The notes below the pieces were generated by a model, which was not told the origin of the DNA, did not search any database, and saw nothing but the letters and a program-made list of their open reading frames with translations. The position numbers and the translations under genes are program-made. From positions 186,001-250,000 of the forward strand of contig JAMYHL010000054.1 in NCBI GenBank assembly GCA_025531455.1: DNA of 64,000 nucleotides, in the 5' to 3' direction. Source of the DNA: Apiotrichum sp. Y4204. Lineage: Eukaryota > Basidiomycota > Tremellomycetes > Trichosporonales > Trichosporonaceae. Shown in pieces: positions 26,191 to 38,143 of this stretch (the stretch's first letter is position 1; every line of letters begins with the position of its first letter).

Positions 26191-26855
26191 CGGCCATGCT
26201 GCCCGCAATCAAAACTACTACAGCAGTCTAGTGTTGTCTGCCCGCGCCTTCAGCTCCGCATCACCGCGTGCAGCGTGGCCAGCAGTCCGTGTACTCTTGT
26301 TTACCGCCATCGCACACGTTCTTGTCCAAGTTGTTTTGGGTTTCGGTTTCCTATGTCTCGCTCTCGCTCTCTTATCGCACAACATCGCACACTCTCTCGC
26401 TCTCGCTATTTACCCGCATCGCCCGCCGTGTCCATACTAGAAATCATATTTTGGGTCCTTGCCAGAGTAGCGCCAATCTGTTCTGTTCTGTTTTTGTTCC
26501 CTAGCCACACAACCACACTGTTACAAGTACTCGCCATGCAATGCAATGCAAAATTAGCCAATGCCTTCCCAGGCCCGAGAGAGAACAAGAGGATAAGCGC
26601 TGCATATTGAAGTCGGGCAATAAATTAAAGCCTGGCATTCGTGTCCAGGCTCAGTAGGGAGCCAAGAACGAACAAGGTTGCTGCTGAGTGAAGCACTATA
26701 CTGTACTGAGCGAGGAAATATATATCACGGCCGTTGTTTCACTGCCGGAATGAGAGATAACGGACAAGTCTAGAAGCGAGTCATGGGGTTGGTCTTGAGT
26801 TGTGCTTGTAGTATACGCCATGAGATGAGACGATACAGGTCGAGATCGGAACACT
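26191..26855. other. Convergent spacer after the methyltransferase gene
   Basis: 3' untranslated sequence of the plus-strand methyltransferase and of the minus-strand coiled-coil gene. Around 26340-26410 there is a TC-rich tract (CTCGCTCTCGCTCTC). An AATAAATTAAAG string near 26619 could serve polyadenylation on the plus strand. No gene is seen. Confidence 0.45.
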
Positions 26856-29144
26856 CTACGCGTACGCCGGGTTGCGCATCGCATGCTTCTTTACGCGACG
26901 CTCGCGGTCGTCGGCGGCCTTCTGGGCGCGCAGGTCGTCGATCTCCTGGGTGCTGAGATGTCAGTATGAAATTACGTGAAGCACGCGTAATGCCGGCAGG
27001 AGGTGACAATGGCAGTATGAACGGCTCAAGGTGGCTAGCCATCTGACACTCCTCCGCTTTCGGCACACTCACCGTTCCGCAATCTGCGCCGTGAGGCCCG
27101 CAGCGTGGTCCCTGCGTTCCTCGAAGTCGTTCTCTGCACCGCGCAGGATATTCTCGACCTTCTCGTACCGCTCCTTCTCCTTGAGGAAACGCATGCGCGC
27201 GCGGTGCTCCCGCCCTGTCCATTTGGCGAGATGCGACTGCGACTTGCGCTCGTTGGCAATCGCCTCCTTCTGCATCTTGGCGAGATGCTTCAGGTCGCGG
27301 ATGGACTGCTCGAGGCTCCTGGCCTGCGCGCGCTCCTCCTCCTTCATCAGCTTTTCAAGCTTGCGCGCGTCCTTCTTCTCCATCTGCGAGAGGCGCCGGA
27401 GGGTGTCGCGGTCGAGCTGACGGTCCGAGACCTCGGCGCGGGCGTGGATGTCCCTGGTGGTCAGCAGCAATACTAGGTACCATAAGCGATGCACTACTCA
27501 CTCTCGTCCAAGAATTTCTTCGGGCTGGGTGCCGACACTCAAACCCGCGCCCATACCAAAGGCGCCGGCACGACGGCCGATGGTACCGCCATTGCTGGCA
27601 CGCGAGAGTGTGCCGTTGCGACCGGCAGTGGCACGAGAACGGGTGGTGTTACTCCGGCCCACCATATTTGTGCGGTGGTCGGGGCCAAACCAGCTTTCGG
27701 CTCGCGAGTCACGACCACCAGCACCAAACTCGTCCTCCATGAGAATAGGTTGGGGGCGATAACCAAACGACCGGCGACGGTCCAGGCTCACGCTGCGGCC
27801 GAGAGGCTTGTCAACCGGACCGTCATCGACCAGCTGGTGTCCCCGAGGAGTGTGCATACCGGAGCCGCCCTGCAGCCGCTGCTGCTGGTCAAACGTCATG
27901 ACATCGCCCACATGAACAGCGCCGTCTTGGATGGGCGGAAGGCGCTGGCCTTGAATCGACGCCGAGGGATTAAGGGGCTGGTTCCTGGCACTGTAGTGTG
28001 AACTGTTACGCGACAGGTTGTGGGAGTGGGGCCGGGCTTGCGGACTAGCCATCAGGTTCTGAGTCTGGGGCCGGGCCTGCGGGCCGGCCATGGCATTGAC
28101 GGGCGAGGCATTCTGCGGATAGCTAGTGCGCGACTGGGGCCGGGCTTGGGGGGTGGCCATGGTATCGACGGGCGCGGCATTCTGCGAATAGCCAGTGGGT
28201 TCGGCCCGCGGCATCGAAGTGCGGCGGACATTGTTGTTCATGGGGATCGGCACCGGAGCAATCAACGTCGGGTGGGAGGTCGGGCCATCCATCGGCTTGG
28301 TCTCGGGAGATGCCTCGGGGACTGGCTCACGCTCCTCGCGATACGCCTGTGCCGTCTCGGGGCGAGTGGGATCCGGCACAGAGTAGAAGTTGGAGCGGGC
28401 CTGTTCGTAATCGTACGGCTCGGGCACACCTGTCGCGGTTGGAGCACCTGTCGCCGCGGCTGCCTGCTGCTGAGCAGGAACGGGAGGGGCATTTCCTGGA
28501 GGGACGGGGAATGCTGCAGCCGTTGGCGTCTGCGTCTGCGCGGCGACAGGAGGAACCGGAGGCGGGGACGTGGGTGGTGGGACCGCCTTGGGAATAGACT
28601 TGCGTGAGTTAGATCGCGACGCGCTCTTGGGACGAATGTCTGGGGGAACAACAGCCCCAACGGCAACAGAAGACTTAGGCTGAAGAACAGATGAAGGACG
28701 CTCATCGAGCGGCTTCTCATAATGAGTCACTATCTCCGGCTTCTGTCCCCTGTACGACCGACTGGGGCGCTGAGGAAGACCTGGGCGTTCGCCTGGGACG
28801 GATGGATTCACCTGAGGGCCACCAGGCATAAAGAGCGCTGGGGATTCCAGCGGCACTGCGCCACCGGTCGGCATGCGGCGCGGAACGGCGCTTCCACCAT
28901 TGGCAATGGGGCCACCATTCGCAGCCGGGTTGACAGCGCCGTTCGGAGAAGGCCTGCTATCGTCCCAATCCCACGTAGCTTTGCCGGGAGAGGTATCAGC
29001 GATGGCCATGTTGTTGGTTGCCTGCGCGAGACCGTTCACGTCGTCGTTACCGCCAAAGGTGTCTCGCTTGGCACCTTGAGTAGCGGGGTCTCCGATGGCT
29101 GGAGGTGGCGCAAACGTCGCCTGAGTGGGAGTAGTTGCGTTCAT
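26856..29144 (-). CDS. Proline/glutamine-rich protein with C-terminal coiled coil
   Basis: Unrecognised protein of at least 706 residues in three exons (29144-27502, 27453-27073, 26952-26856). The long first exon encodes a disordered Pro/Ala/Gln/Asn/Ser-rich region with repeated units of the type ASPQARPxSxN and ARPQSRTSYPQNASPV (residues ~330-420). Exons 2 and 3 form a continuous charged coiled coil from about residue 555: LRRLSQMEKKDARKLEKLM, LEQSIRDLKHLAKMQKEA, HRARMRFLKEKERYEKVE, ending VKKHAMRNPAYA. The conserved-looking coiled coil suggests a scaffold or trafficking role, but no family is claimed. The start is uncertain: the frame stays open and protein-like from 29144 back to about 29594 without an ATG, so an upstream ATG exon joined by an intron is likely. 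The acceptor CTCAG at 26953-26957 was chosen because it keeps the coiled-coil frame. Confidence 0.75.
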
Positions 29145-30421
29145 GTCGGAAGTGGAGCTCGCGTTCGGGTTCGATGATTGTGCGCCCTGAGTCCCTGGTA
29201 AGGAGATGGGGATGGCGGCCGGGATGATCGGCGCGGTACGAGGGGCGATACTAGCCTTGGCGTTCTGGCAAACCTCCTCGGCAGGCGACTGGGACGATGG
29301 TTCCGCTGGCGTGTCCTGCGATTCCGAGGGCGTGCCGGTTTCGCTTGCAAACACAGTTTTGAGTACCGGGCGAGTGAGGAGGGTTACGAGCCCGAGCTCG
29401 AGCGTGTTCTGCACGCTGGCGGCGGCTGAAGATATGGCGGCGGCGCACCGTTCAGGTGCAAGTGAGTAAGCGGGAGTGCTGGCGGTCCTCGGGAGCTCGA
29501 GGAGAGTGTTGGATGCGACGATGGATGAAGTCGCGTCGAGATGGCAATATGCGGAGGTGAGACAAGTAACAGGAGGATCGAACGACAAGAAGAAAGATTA
29601 CTAGAGTGCGGAGATGGAGAATTACCAGAGCCCACTCTTGTTGGTGCTTGCTCTTTATAAAAGAGGCCGTAATGTTAGTGCGGTACGGGGCGGCAGTGGC
29701 AGTGGGAAGGATCATGTGGATACCTTTTTTTTTGCTTTGCTCGAGATCATCATCATCATCATCATCATCATCGGCATTGCGGCTACAGAGCACAAAGGGA
29801 GAACAGCACTGGAGCTGCAAAGGGTCTGCAACACAAATTCCAGCAGCCAGTGCCGCACGAGTGATCTCCCCGGATACCACCACCTCTTCAGCTCTTCAGC
29901 TCCCCCACCTTTGCAGCGCGCATCTTTGCTCGGGCACAGCGCGCCCGTTGTGGTTGAACCCCGATTATGACGGAATGAGAGTCTAAACGAAGCCTATGAC
30001 ATCATAGGACATTACGTTATCGTAGCCAAGTCGGTGCACCTCAAACCCCTCGGGAACGGAAGCCAGGCACTGGGACTCACACTGCACCATCTGCCCACGC
30101 GCGTCTGATTCCGTCACCATATTGCGATCGCCTTCTCTCGGCCGCCGCCTGCGCCGTTTTGGCTCGGAATATAGGATATCCTTGGCAGTCTTGGGATCTT
30201 GGTCGTTCCTCAATTCCTCTGGGTCATTTTGCACGTGATCGGCGTCCGGTCTTCCTCAGGATCTCCGTGTCGGAGCAGTCGTGTCAGCGTGGCATCTGCC
30301 TAGTGCACTGCGTTTCATCATCGGCTGGAATACTGGAAACTGATGTTGTGGTAGTCGCGTCCGTGTGGCCAGTTGTCTTGTCTTATCGCTCACTCGCACC
30401 TCCCAGCCTCGAATCGCCATC
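29145..30421. other. Divergent intergenic region
   Basis: Holds the upstream coding continuation or leader of the minus-strand coiled-coil gene (frame open to about 29594), an (ATC)9 tract, and the promoter of the plus-strand 120-residue gene. The bases just before the plus ATG (TCGCCATC) give an acceptable start context. Nothing else was identified. Confidence 0.45.
29746..29772 (+). repeat. (ATC)9 microsatellite
   Basis: Nine perfect ATC units directly follow a T-run and GCTCGAG. The repeat lies in the divergent intergenic region between the coiled-coil gene (minus) and the small hydrophobic-protein gene (plus), so its length could alter promoter spacing. Confidence 0.95.
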
Positions 30422-31139
30422 ATGGACCTTCCGGCGCCTATCAGAAAATTCCTCGACGGTGGGATCGTGAGTCCATCAGATGCTTTCAGACTGCAACGAG
30501 CGGCGCGCCAGTGACTCGACGCTTTGAAGCGTCGCTGTTCGACCACCGCTGACCACCAGGACCCGTACTCGCAAACCCTCTCCGAGGCGTACGCCAACTA
30601 CTATCTCGCCGCGCTCGTCGTGAGTTACTTGACTGCAAGACTTGTGCACGAGCTGACGCATTTCGTGCCCCATGTTGCTATCCCGCTCGATGTCTGCTCA
30701 TCTACTATGTCTGACCTCCTGACTCGCTGCTCCCTGCTTACCGTTTTCCCTCGCGACCATCCCACACCTCGCCCCTAACCTTACTCTCGCAGGCTGTATC
30801 GTTCCTCGCGTCCTTTGCCACGTCAAGCGTGTTTGTCGCGATTGAGATCTTTGGAGGCGGATTTCTGCTCCTTCTCTTGGTGAGTAGGGGAGAGAGTGGA
30901 TGGGAGGTTTACTGGGCCGAGAGGAACTCCGTGGAGCTGACGTGTGGTTGCGTCCTTGTGAACCAATCACCAATCACGCCTACACTAGGAGACAAGCAGA
31001 CTTCTTCTTCGATGCTTCTATCATGTTCACCCTCGCCAAGCCTATTAACACCCAGACCTGCGTGCCCCCCTGGCCCTTCCTCAACAAGTACAAGGTCAAG
31101 TTCCTCCCCGTGCGATCCAAAACCTCCAAGAAAAACTAA
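30422..31139 (+). CDS. Small hydrophobic protein, unrecognised
   Basis: Predicted 120-residue protein in five exons (30422-30466, 30560-30619, 30793-30879, 30922-30941, 30989-31139). It starts MDLPAPIRKFLDGGIDPY. A hydrophobic stretch of about 30 residues (LAALVAVSFLASFATSSVFV, then IEIFGGGFLLLLL) could form one or two membrane helices. A basic C-terminal tail (NKYKVKFLPVRSKTSKKN) ends in a KTSKKN string reminiscent of ER-retrieval dilysine motifs. The last exon has strong C-ending codon bias, so its frame is firm. Joining it to exon 3 in frame requires the 20-base exon 30922-30941 with a weak GTGTGG donor, which is the least secure part of the model. No family is recognised; an ER or Golgi membrane subunit is a guess from the tail. 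Confidence 0.6.
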
Positions 31140-34100
31140 GTGGAGCTGTATTTGTTGTGACTATAGATGATACCCGTGTGACCCCGAACGCAGCGACTAG
31201 CACGCCGGAGATTGGGATGGCGATTTACCTGTGCGCGTGTGGAGACTGACTAGCCCCGCTGTAGATCCTCGCCGGTTTCTTGAGTTGCTGTTGTGGACAG
31301 TATAAGCTTGCGGCCTCCACAAGCTAACCGTTGAGGACTGACCATATGTCTGACATCTACACGTCTAATAACGGGGACCGATCGCAAGACTTGTGGCTGA
31401 TCTGGGCGACGATGCCCGGTCTTTCGCGAGGTAGTATCCTCTCGCCAAGTCTGTAAGAACATGAGAACGCAACCTCCCCCTTCCCCCCCCCCGGGCGAAC
31501 ACATCCCTCGTTCATTGTGGGGTACGAATTCTCCATGGGTTAAGAACGACAAGAACGATATATGCCGGGGCCACTTTTGGGGGGACTCCGTCTATCCTCA
31601 AGTACGTCGACAACACGGTCTCCGTCCTCCCAAAATCCAGTTGCCAGTTGCATCCAACCGGCTAGTTGCAAGTTGCCGGTGTCCCACAGAGGACACTCGT
31701 TATCTTTTATCGATCGATCGGGGCCCATGGCGCGATCGTGGCAATGGCCGCTGGGAATTGTAACCGGGATGGTGATGGCCAGCCTCTCTCCTCACTTACA
31801 CGCTACACGATCGTGCGTCGTGAGAATATCCCAGGAGACGCTAGCATAGTTTCATCCACGAGGCGTACGGATGGTGATCAATGCACGAGCGGGCCGCCGG
31901 AACCCCGCACGGCGCCGCACGGCACCGCTCGGCACCGCCCAGCCCCGCCCCGCTTCGCGGTCCGGCCTGTCCGGTCTCAGGTCGCGATCGAATCCCACAT
32001 TCTCACAATCGGGCCCTCCCCGCGTGCCCTCGTGTCCGTTACGCAACACGTGGGAGCGGACCGCGGTCTCTCAAGTTGTCGATTACATTGCACGCGCCGA
32101 CACACAAAACCTGCCGTTGAGGCCGGCCGACATTCGATCACTCCGCAAGCGCTGCCTATCATATCCGCAACCTTCAATTTGGTAGTGGTCCGCGCTCAGT
32201 CCTGCCACGTCCACTGGATATATCCAACGGGTTTGGATAGGCAGTGACCTCAATCCGGGGTGCATACGACACCTCGTGCTCGTGAGACAGGCTCACGGCG
32301 ACCCATGATCAGCCCTGCCCAGCGTACGCTTTCCCCGCATCGGCCCGAGCGCCACCCCCACAGGTCTGACAATCGGCATTTCCATAGTTGACGGCAATCA
32401 GAGAAGAGTACAGTGCAGAAGCTCATTCATGTCCCGAGCTCAATTATGAGCTGGAGCTTGCCTCAGATTCCAGAGATGCGAGCTCTACATGAGCGGGAGA
32501 TTGGCCTCGAGCACGGGGTGGGGCGTGGGGAGTGATCGAGCAGCGAGCAGTGTCAACAAGGGGAAAGGGGGGTTTGGGCGCACAGGCTAGGCCAAGGAGG
32601 TCCAAGCCGAAACACGCCACCCCCTGCGCATCTGCACATCCCCCTGGGCACTTATCCGACACCCCGCCCGCGGCTGTACCAACTGTTCCATCTTGGCCTC
32701 TTGGATCCTTGATCGCCCATGGATTGGCACACTGGATGATCCGTGGTCCGTACTGTGCATGGCGACAACCCCCTGCGCCCCAGCGTTGCATGCTGCCAAT
32801 GTGCCACGCAAGCGCTCGGTTAACCCCGGAGGCCGGGAGCAGGCGAGGCGAGGTTGTAGAGTCACATGATGGAGGCACAGGGAAGCTCGGTGCAGAATGG
32901 GTGCTGGCCGATGTGCGTAGCGTCCCGTTGCCGACCAGTACTCGCAGCAAAGGGCGTTGGCAACTGGAGCTCCACAACAATTGCATGATTGCACCAACGC
33001 ACCAACCCGTGGAGTGCCACGCGGCGCACGGCGTGCGGAGCAACAGTTGAGAGGGTGTTTGTACTCGGAGAGTGGACGGGGAGCTGGTGGGTGGAACACC
33101 GCGGGCCGTGAGGTTTTAGTCTCGACTCGGATTTCACTGTCCTTTCTGAATGGATGAATTGGTGGATCGGCCGGATCGACGGCCATCTCCGCCGCTCGGG
33201 GCGGCACCCAGTGACGCGGATCAGGTCAGGATCGGTGGCGACCGCCAACGCCAGCCAGTGCCAACAACATGAACTGTATGCAAAGCATGCGAGGTAAACA
33301 CGCATATACGCGGCATGCACCGTCGGATCTTGCGACGCCACTGGATGCAACGGGCAGGTTGGCAGGAGGTGGCACTCGATGCACGCACGATGGCTGAAGA
33401 ACCAATCTGTTCCGGGTGCCAGCGGTTCCGTATCGGGACACGGCCGTCAAGGACAGTGCATGCCGGGCGGGCGGCATGCATGGCGCTTGCTGTGCCATGC
33501 TGTATGCTGGATGTTCATGTGTTCATGATCGCATGAGACGCCGATTGCGTGCTGCACGGCTGGGCGGCTGTGTGCTACGCGCCGCACATGCTGCTGCATG
33601 CTACATAGCTGCATTGGGGTGTGGCCATGTGCCATGCACAGCATGTACAGTATGTGGTCACCAGCTCACCAGGCCACCAGCTGCCAACGGGCGTTCCAAC
33701 TGCAAAACCGGAGCACCGGAGCAGGTGGCCGAGACAACGTCGGGCGCGTCTGAAAGGATGAGAGTGGTCTGTATGAAGTCTGTAGGTCGCGGAAACCGGG
33801 TGGCGCGCAGCGCGAGACGGATGGTCGCCGTTCTGCAAACAGGCTGCTTGGCTCGACGCCCACAATAGCGGTAACGGAACGTTATAAGTGTGCGAGACCC
33901 GTTGACCCTGCGTGCCGAAGTCCAGCCCCTCTATCGTTCCCAAGAGTCTTAATATTCGCGTATAGTACCCCCATCTCTGAACCGACGAGTCCTTTCGCAT
34001 CCACCCTCTGGTACTCGCTCTCGCTTCTCGGCGCGGCGTTTCCCGCATTCCTCTTTCCCGCTACACGTCAACAAGGGCTGTGTGTCCCGCAGGGACAGAC

Positions 34101-35390
34101 AGATCTCCACATCGTAGACGACCTCCCTGCTCGCCCGCTCCCCCGCTCCCCGATCCTTGGTTACAGAGCCGAGGATTAGAGCGAGCAGCCTGTCTCGCAT
34201 TCCCAAGCAAGCTTTTGTTATCTATTGTGTGGTTGGCTCGCAGTTTCCCTCCTCCGACTCGATCTCCTTAATCTTCTTGGCTTGATCCTACGATCCTCGG
34301 CGCCTATCTGTGCGTGCCGCTGTGCTCGTGTGAGGGGCCCAAAGCAACAGAGTTCGACCGCGGCTTGCTCTTGGACTCGCGCACTGGCTTCTGCACTTGT
34401 GCATCGCGTGCATCCCACTTGCGCTCGTCTTCCGAACTTCCGCCACGCCCGCCAATATCCGCCCTTCTCTCAGCTCAGTCGGCGCCGGCAAGCCTTTCTC
34501 CTCATTCGTGAACTCTACATCTGTGTTGTTGTCCAGCTCTGCGCAGCGCTCCGCGTATCTGAGCGATTCAGAGGCCGACAAAACTCGATTTTAATAATAA
34601 AATAGAGTTGGCAAAGAACACGAAGAAAAGTCGCCGGACCACTAATCTCTGCGGACCGCGGATCCCGTGCTCAAAACTGTCCGGCCCGGAAAAAGATCAT
34701 CCGCCGCCGCCCCTCCCTGCGCCCAGGCCCAGAGCGCCAGAGAGAGCCCCGCTTGCTGCCTGCTGCAGCCGGACACCCACACCCGGCCGGCCGAGTCACA
34801 TTGACTACAACTCTGCAGTCTTTTGGCTCCTCCTCTCCTTTGCCCCACATTACCCATTTCAACTCCACCTTCACCTTTCACTACCTCCTCACCCCTCTAT
34901 CGTCTTCCACTATCAGCATCATTCTCGCATCGCATCCATCCCATCTGCACAACCACCACGCTCCCGCGTTATCCATCCTGCATTGCCGCATCCACTCCCT
35001 CCAGGGTTTGATCGTCCAGCACGCGCTGCGCTATTCCCGTGGCCCCCCCCACAGTAGCCGACGCGCACACCCCGCACCTTGGTCTCTTTTTGGCCGCTCG
35101 CCAACAACACACTCCACAACAACACGCCCCGCCTCGCCCCGCGCCCCGCACCCACAGCGCCCGTCCGCATCCTCATCCACACGTGCCGCCCATGTATTGC
35201 ATTCGCGTCTAGTCAACGGCCACTGCGCCAGCTCTTCCTCCACACTTGTCCATCCGGTTCCTTTGCTCGGTCGTTGCCGTACCTCCACACGCTCATCCTC
35301 GCACCTCCGCGCTCCCAACGTCCCGACGCGTGTCATTTATCCAGCGTCCACTAGACAGCTTTTCCTCGTCCCCCGGCACAGTGTGACATC
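31140..35390. other. Gene-poor block and leader of the Mks1-like gene
   Basis: No confident gene. Between 31,640 and 33,660 the DNA carries several short direct repeats (a CAGTTGC cluster at 31639-31679, a 10-base GC-rich tandem at 31907-31950 and a GCATGC-rich stretch at 33283-33655). From about 34,800 to 35,390 the plus strand is C/T-rich and purine-poor, as expected of a long 5' leader for the gene starting at 35391. Open frames in that leader (for example 34753-35889) follow from the skewed composition. Confidence 0.5.
31907..31950 (+). repeat. Imperfect 10-base GC-rich tandem repeat
   Basis: Four consecutive units of the form GCACGGCGCC / GCACGGCACC / GCTCGGCACC / GCCCAGCCCC run into GCCCCGC. 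No gene spans it. Confidence 0.85.
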
Positions 35391-38143
35391 ATGCGCCAGC
35401 GCGCCGACGGTCTGGGCTCCGGCGTGCGGGACGCTGTACCAAGTGCAGCAGGCCCCTCCGGTCACTCCGGCCGCTCCGGAGCCTCATTATCACCGGCTCC
35501 CACCGAACCACACGGGTCCACTTCATCAATCGACTCGTGCCGTACATCATCCCCACGACAAAAACACGCGCCCCTTCTCGCGCTTTCTCCGAGCGCCATT
35601 CCTCAACTCGATCAACAGCTCGACGATGACATTCCCACCATCTGGAACGGTAAGTCGCAGTGTGGCCACCGTGGATGTGGCTTGGGCGTTTAGAACAGAC
35701 ACGGTCATGTGGTCTACCATAGTCTCACTTGCACCCAATCGAGCCACCCAACAACTCCGACCCACAGCTGACCACCTAAACAGCCATCTCTCGTGCAGCC
35801 GATGTGGTCAAGGATGGCGAGCGGTTAGAAAACCTTGCATGGCGGTATGTTGTCGAGAACACCACTGCGGTGACAAGACCGTTACCTAACCCTCAGACAC
35901 TGGGGTGCTGCGCGCCGGCGCCGACGTCGGAGTAGCTCTGCCACCAATGTCACCGAATCATCCATGGAGATCGCAACACCTTCAGACCGATCAACCTCGA
36001 TTCCCCGAAGCCCGAGCTTCGAACGACGCTCCTTCAACAGCAAACTTGCTCTTCTGGTGAAGGATACGTCCTTCAAGGACTGGGTTGGAGACGCTGTAAA
36101 GAACCAGCCGAAGCGGACGGGAGAACCGGTCAAGTCCTGTTCTCCTATTGCCACCCACTCGGCAACATTTGAAGCGTCGTCTCTCGCACCTCCAGACACC
36201 CCCGTTGCGAACCTCGAAATTCGTCTTGTGGAACCCACTCCGGTACCAAGTCGAGTCGGATCGCTTGGTGGCAGTCTGAGCAGCACAGTCACTCCCATGG
36301 TTAAACCAAATCTTGTTCCCGAGAATATCACCGAAGTTCCTTCAGAAGCGGAGGCGAGCTCTGCAGCAGTAACTCCTTCAGCAACAGCGCCCCAGACACG
36401 CGCGAATCGTCGCGCAAACAACCGCTTCTTCATTCAGTCAAGTCCGGGCAAAGTGTCGGACTCTTCCAACTCCCAACCTTCGTCTATCCCACGGGTCGCA
36501 CCTTCGGAAGTCGAGCCCCCGCAGACAGGATCCCTCGGGTCCCAGCTCCGCAGCTCCGGCGACTCTGCATCCGCCATTGTCATGCCGCCGAAGAAGGAAC
36601 GCGTAGAACGCAGACCGGTGTCGATGGCAAATATGCGCGGCCGCTTCGCTGGTGAGAAGGCCCGGGCAGCCAAGGCGATAGCCGCGCGTAACCATCAGTC
36701 TGAATCGGACGAGTGGGAAGACGAGGAAGACAACGAGGACGATGATGACGATGATTCCGACTGGGTTGACGAAAGTGTCGAGGAAGCACCCCCAATTGCG
36801 ACACAGGGTCGCCGTGGCTCGGGTATCGCCGTTATCCCACCTCCCGCTCCCACGCCGCCAAGAACGAAGAAGGAACGTGCTGCGGAGAAGGCAAGAGCGG
36901 AGGCGGAGCGTGAAGCGCAACGCCAACGCCAAATGTTCGCCAAACAGGCCATCTTTGGTGCGCCTCGTAAATCAGAGGGCTTATTGACGCGTACATTCCG
37001 GTCTGGCAAGAGCCTCGTCGATCTCACGCAGGCAGCTCAGGAGGAAGAGTCGGAGTCGGGCTTGCGGCGCGCACCGACTGCGGCCCAGCTCACCACACTC
37101 TCCTCGTCGCCGGTCCCTGCCCCCAGCCTATTGCGCACCAAGTCGACAGTAGCAATGCCTGTGCAGAGCGGGGTGAGCGTCACCTCTCACCACCAGGGAT
37201 CGACGGCATCAGATGAGCGGCCAAAAGGTCTACCTGATGGTGTCGAGATGGAAACGTCTGACGAGGAATCTGACGACGACGACTATCTGCAGTCCGAGGA
37301 GGTTCGCGCAAAGCTTGATGCCCTGGCAGCAAAGCGGGCCGAGCGCGAGCGTTCCAAGACAGCACCTCAACCCGTGACTGTCACCTCCCCAGGGGAGCTT
37401 GGCCCGAATGGCATTGTTCGTCCGCTTTCCCCAACAAGTCGCCGAAGGGCTATCATCATGCGGGAGATGTCGGAGTCATTGAGGAAGAGTGAGTCTCGGC
37501 TACAATTCCATATCTAACCCCAGATATTATCATCGAACGGGAAAAGTCATCCGGTCGGCCTGCTAAGATGATGGGCCCACACAAGCGTCCTCCTCCATCG
37601 GTTCATTTGTCACGCCTTCCAACATCGTCCTCAGCCCTTAACCTCGCCCAATACCAGACCACGGCGCATGGCGAACCTCTTCAGCAGCAAACCTCGAACC
37701 ACTCTGACGAGTCCGCTCAGCCCTTGGAGCGACACAACTCGCACCCGAACCTGACGGCTATCGGTGCGAACCATACCACGTCCCCACCGCCCCAACAACC
37801 AAACTCGTCGTCATCTGTCTCTCCAGAACAGCGCCGGCGGGCAAACGTGCTCGGCCCTGGCTTTCTTCGCCCCCTCACACGTGTCGAAGGCGGAATTAAC
37901 CGCACACATTCCGCGGCTGCTCTCACCGGAATGGCTCACCTTACCTCACCACCGAGTGACCATGGCAACCGTTCCGCTTCCTCTGGCAGCTCTACGAACG
38001 CCCGGTTAAACCAACTGCAGGCTCCGCCAATGCAACGTTCGTCCACCGAGGGCGGACAAGACCTCGAGCGTGCGCGACTCCGACGAGAGCTGGCCAAACG
38101 CGGCGATAATACCGATACTGGCTACCGCTTTCACGGGTGGTGA
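35391..38143 (+). CDS. Mks1-like nutrient-signalling regulator (DUF1752 / DUF3295)
   Basis: Predicted 843-residue regulatory protein in four exons (35391-35649, 35784-35844, 35897-37488, 37524-38143). The N-terminal part carries the GATA_AreA/DUF1752 signature spread over three exons: IPTIWNAISRAADVVKDG, then GERLENLAWRHW, the hallmark of Mks1 and AreA-type proteins. A long disordered middle contains FFIQSSPGKVSDSS, an acidic stretch (EWEDEEDNEDDDDDDSDW) and a basic Glu/Arg coiled segment (KKERAAEKARAEAEREAQRQ). A DUF3295-like end follows: SPTSRRRAIIMREMSESLRK joined to NIIIEREKSS. In yeast, Mks1 is a negative regulator in retrograde and nitrogen signalling, but function in basidiomycetes is largely untested. 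No zinc finger is present, so it is not a GATA factor itself. The 35-base third intron falls inside the SESLRK/NIIIERE motif, and exon phases agree at every junction. Confidence 0.82.

Noticed and set aside
27489..28607. Plus-strand frames of 170-195 codons
   Set aside because: Antisense to the long exon of the coiled-coil gene; Gly/Arg-rich peptides are complements of its Pro/Ala codons.
34753..35889. 378-codon plus-strand frame ahead of and overlapping the Mks1-like gene
   Set aside because: Pro/Ser/Thr/His-only composition reflects the CT-rich leader. It runs out of frame through the Mks1-like exon 1 and first intron.
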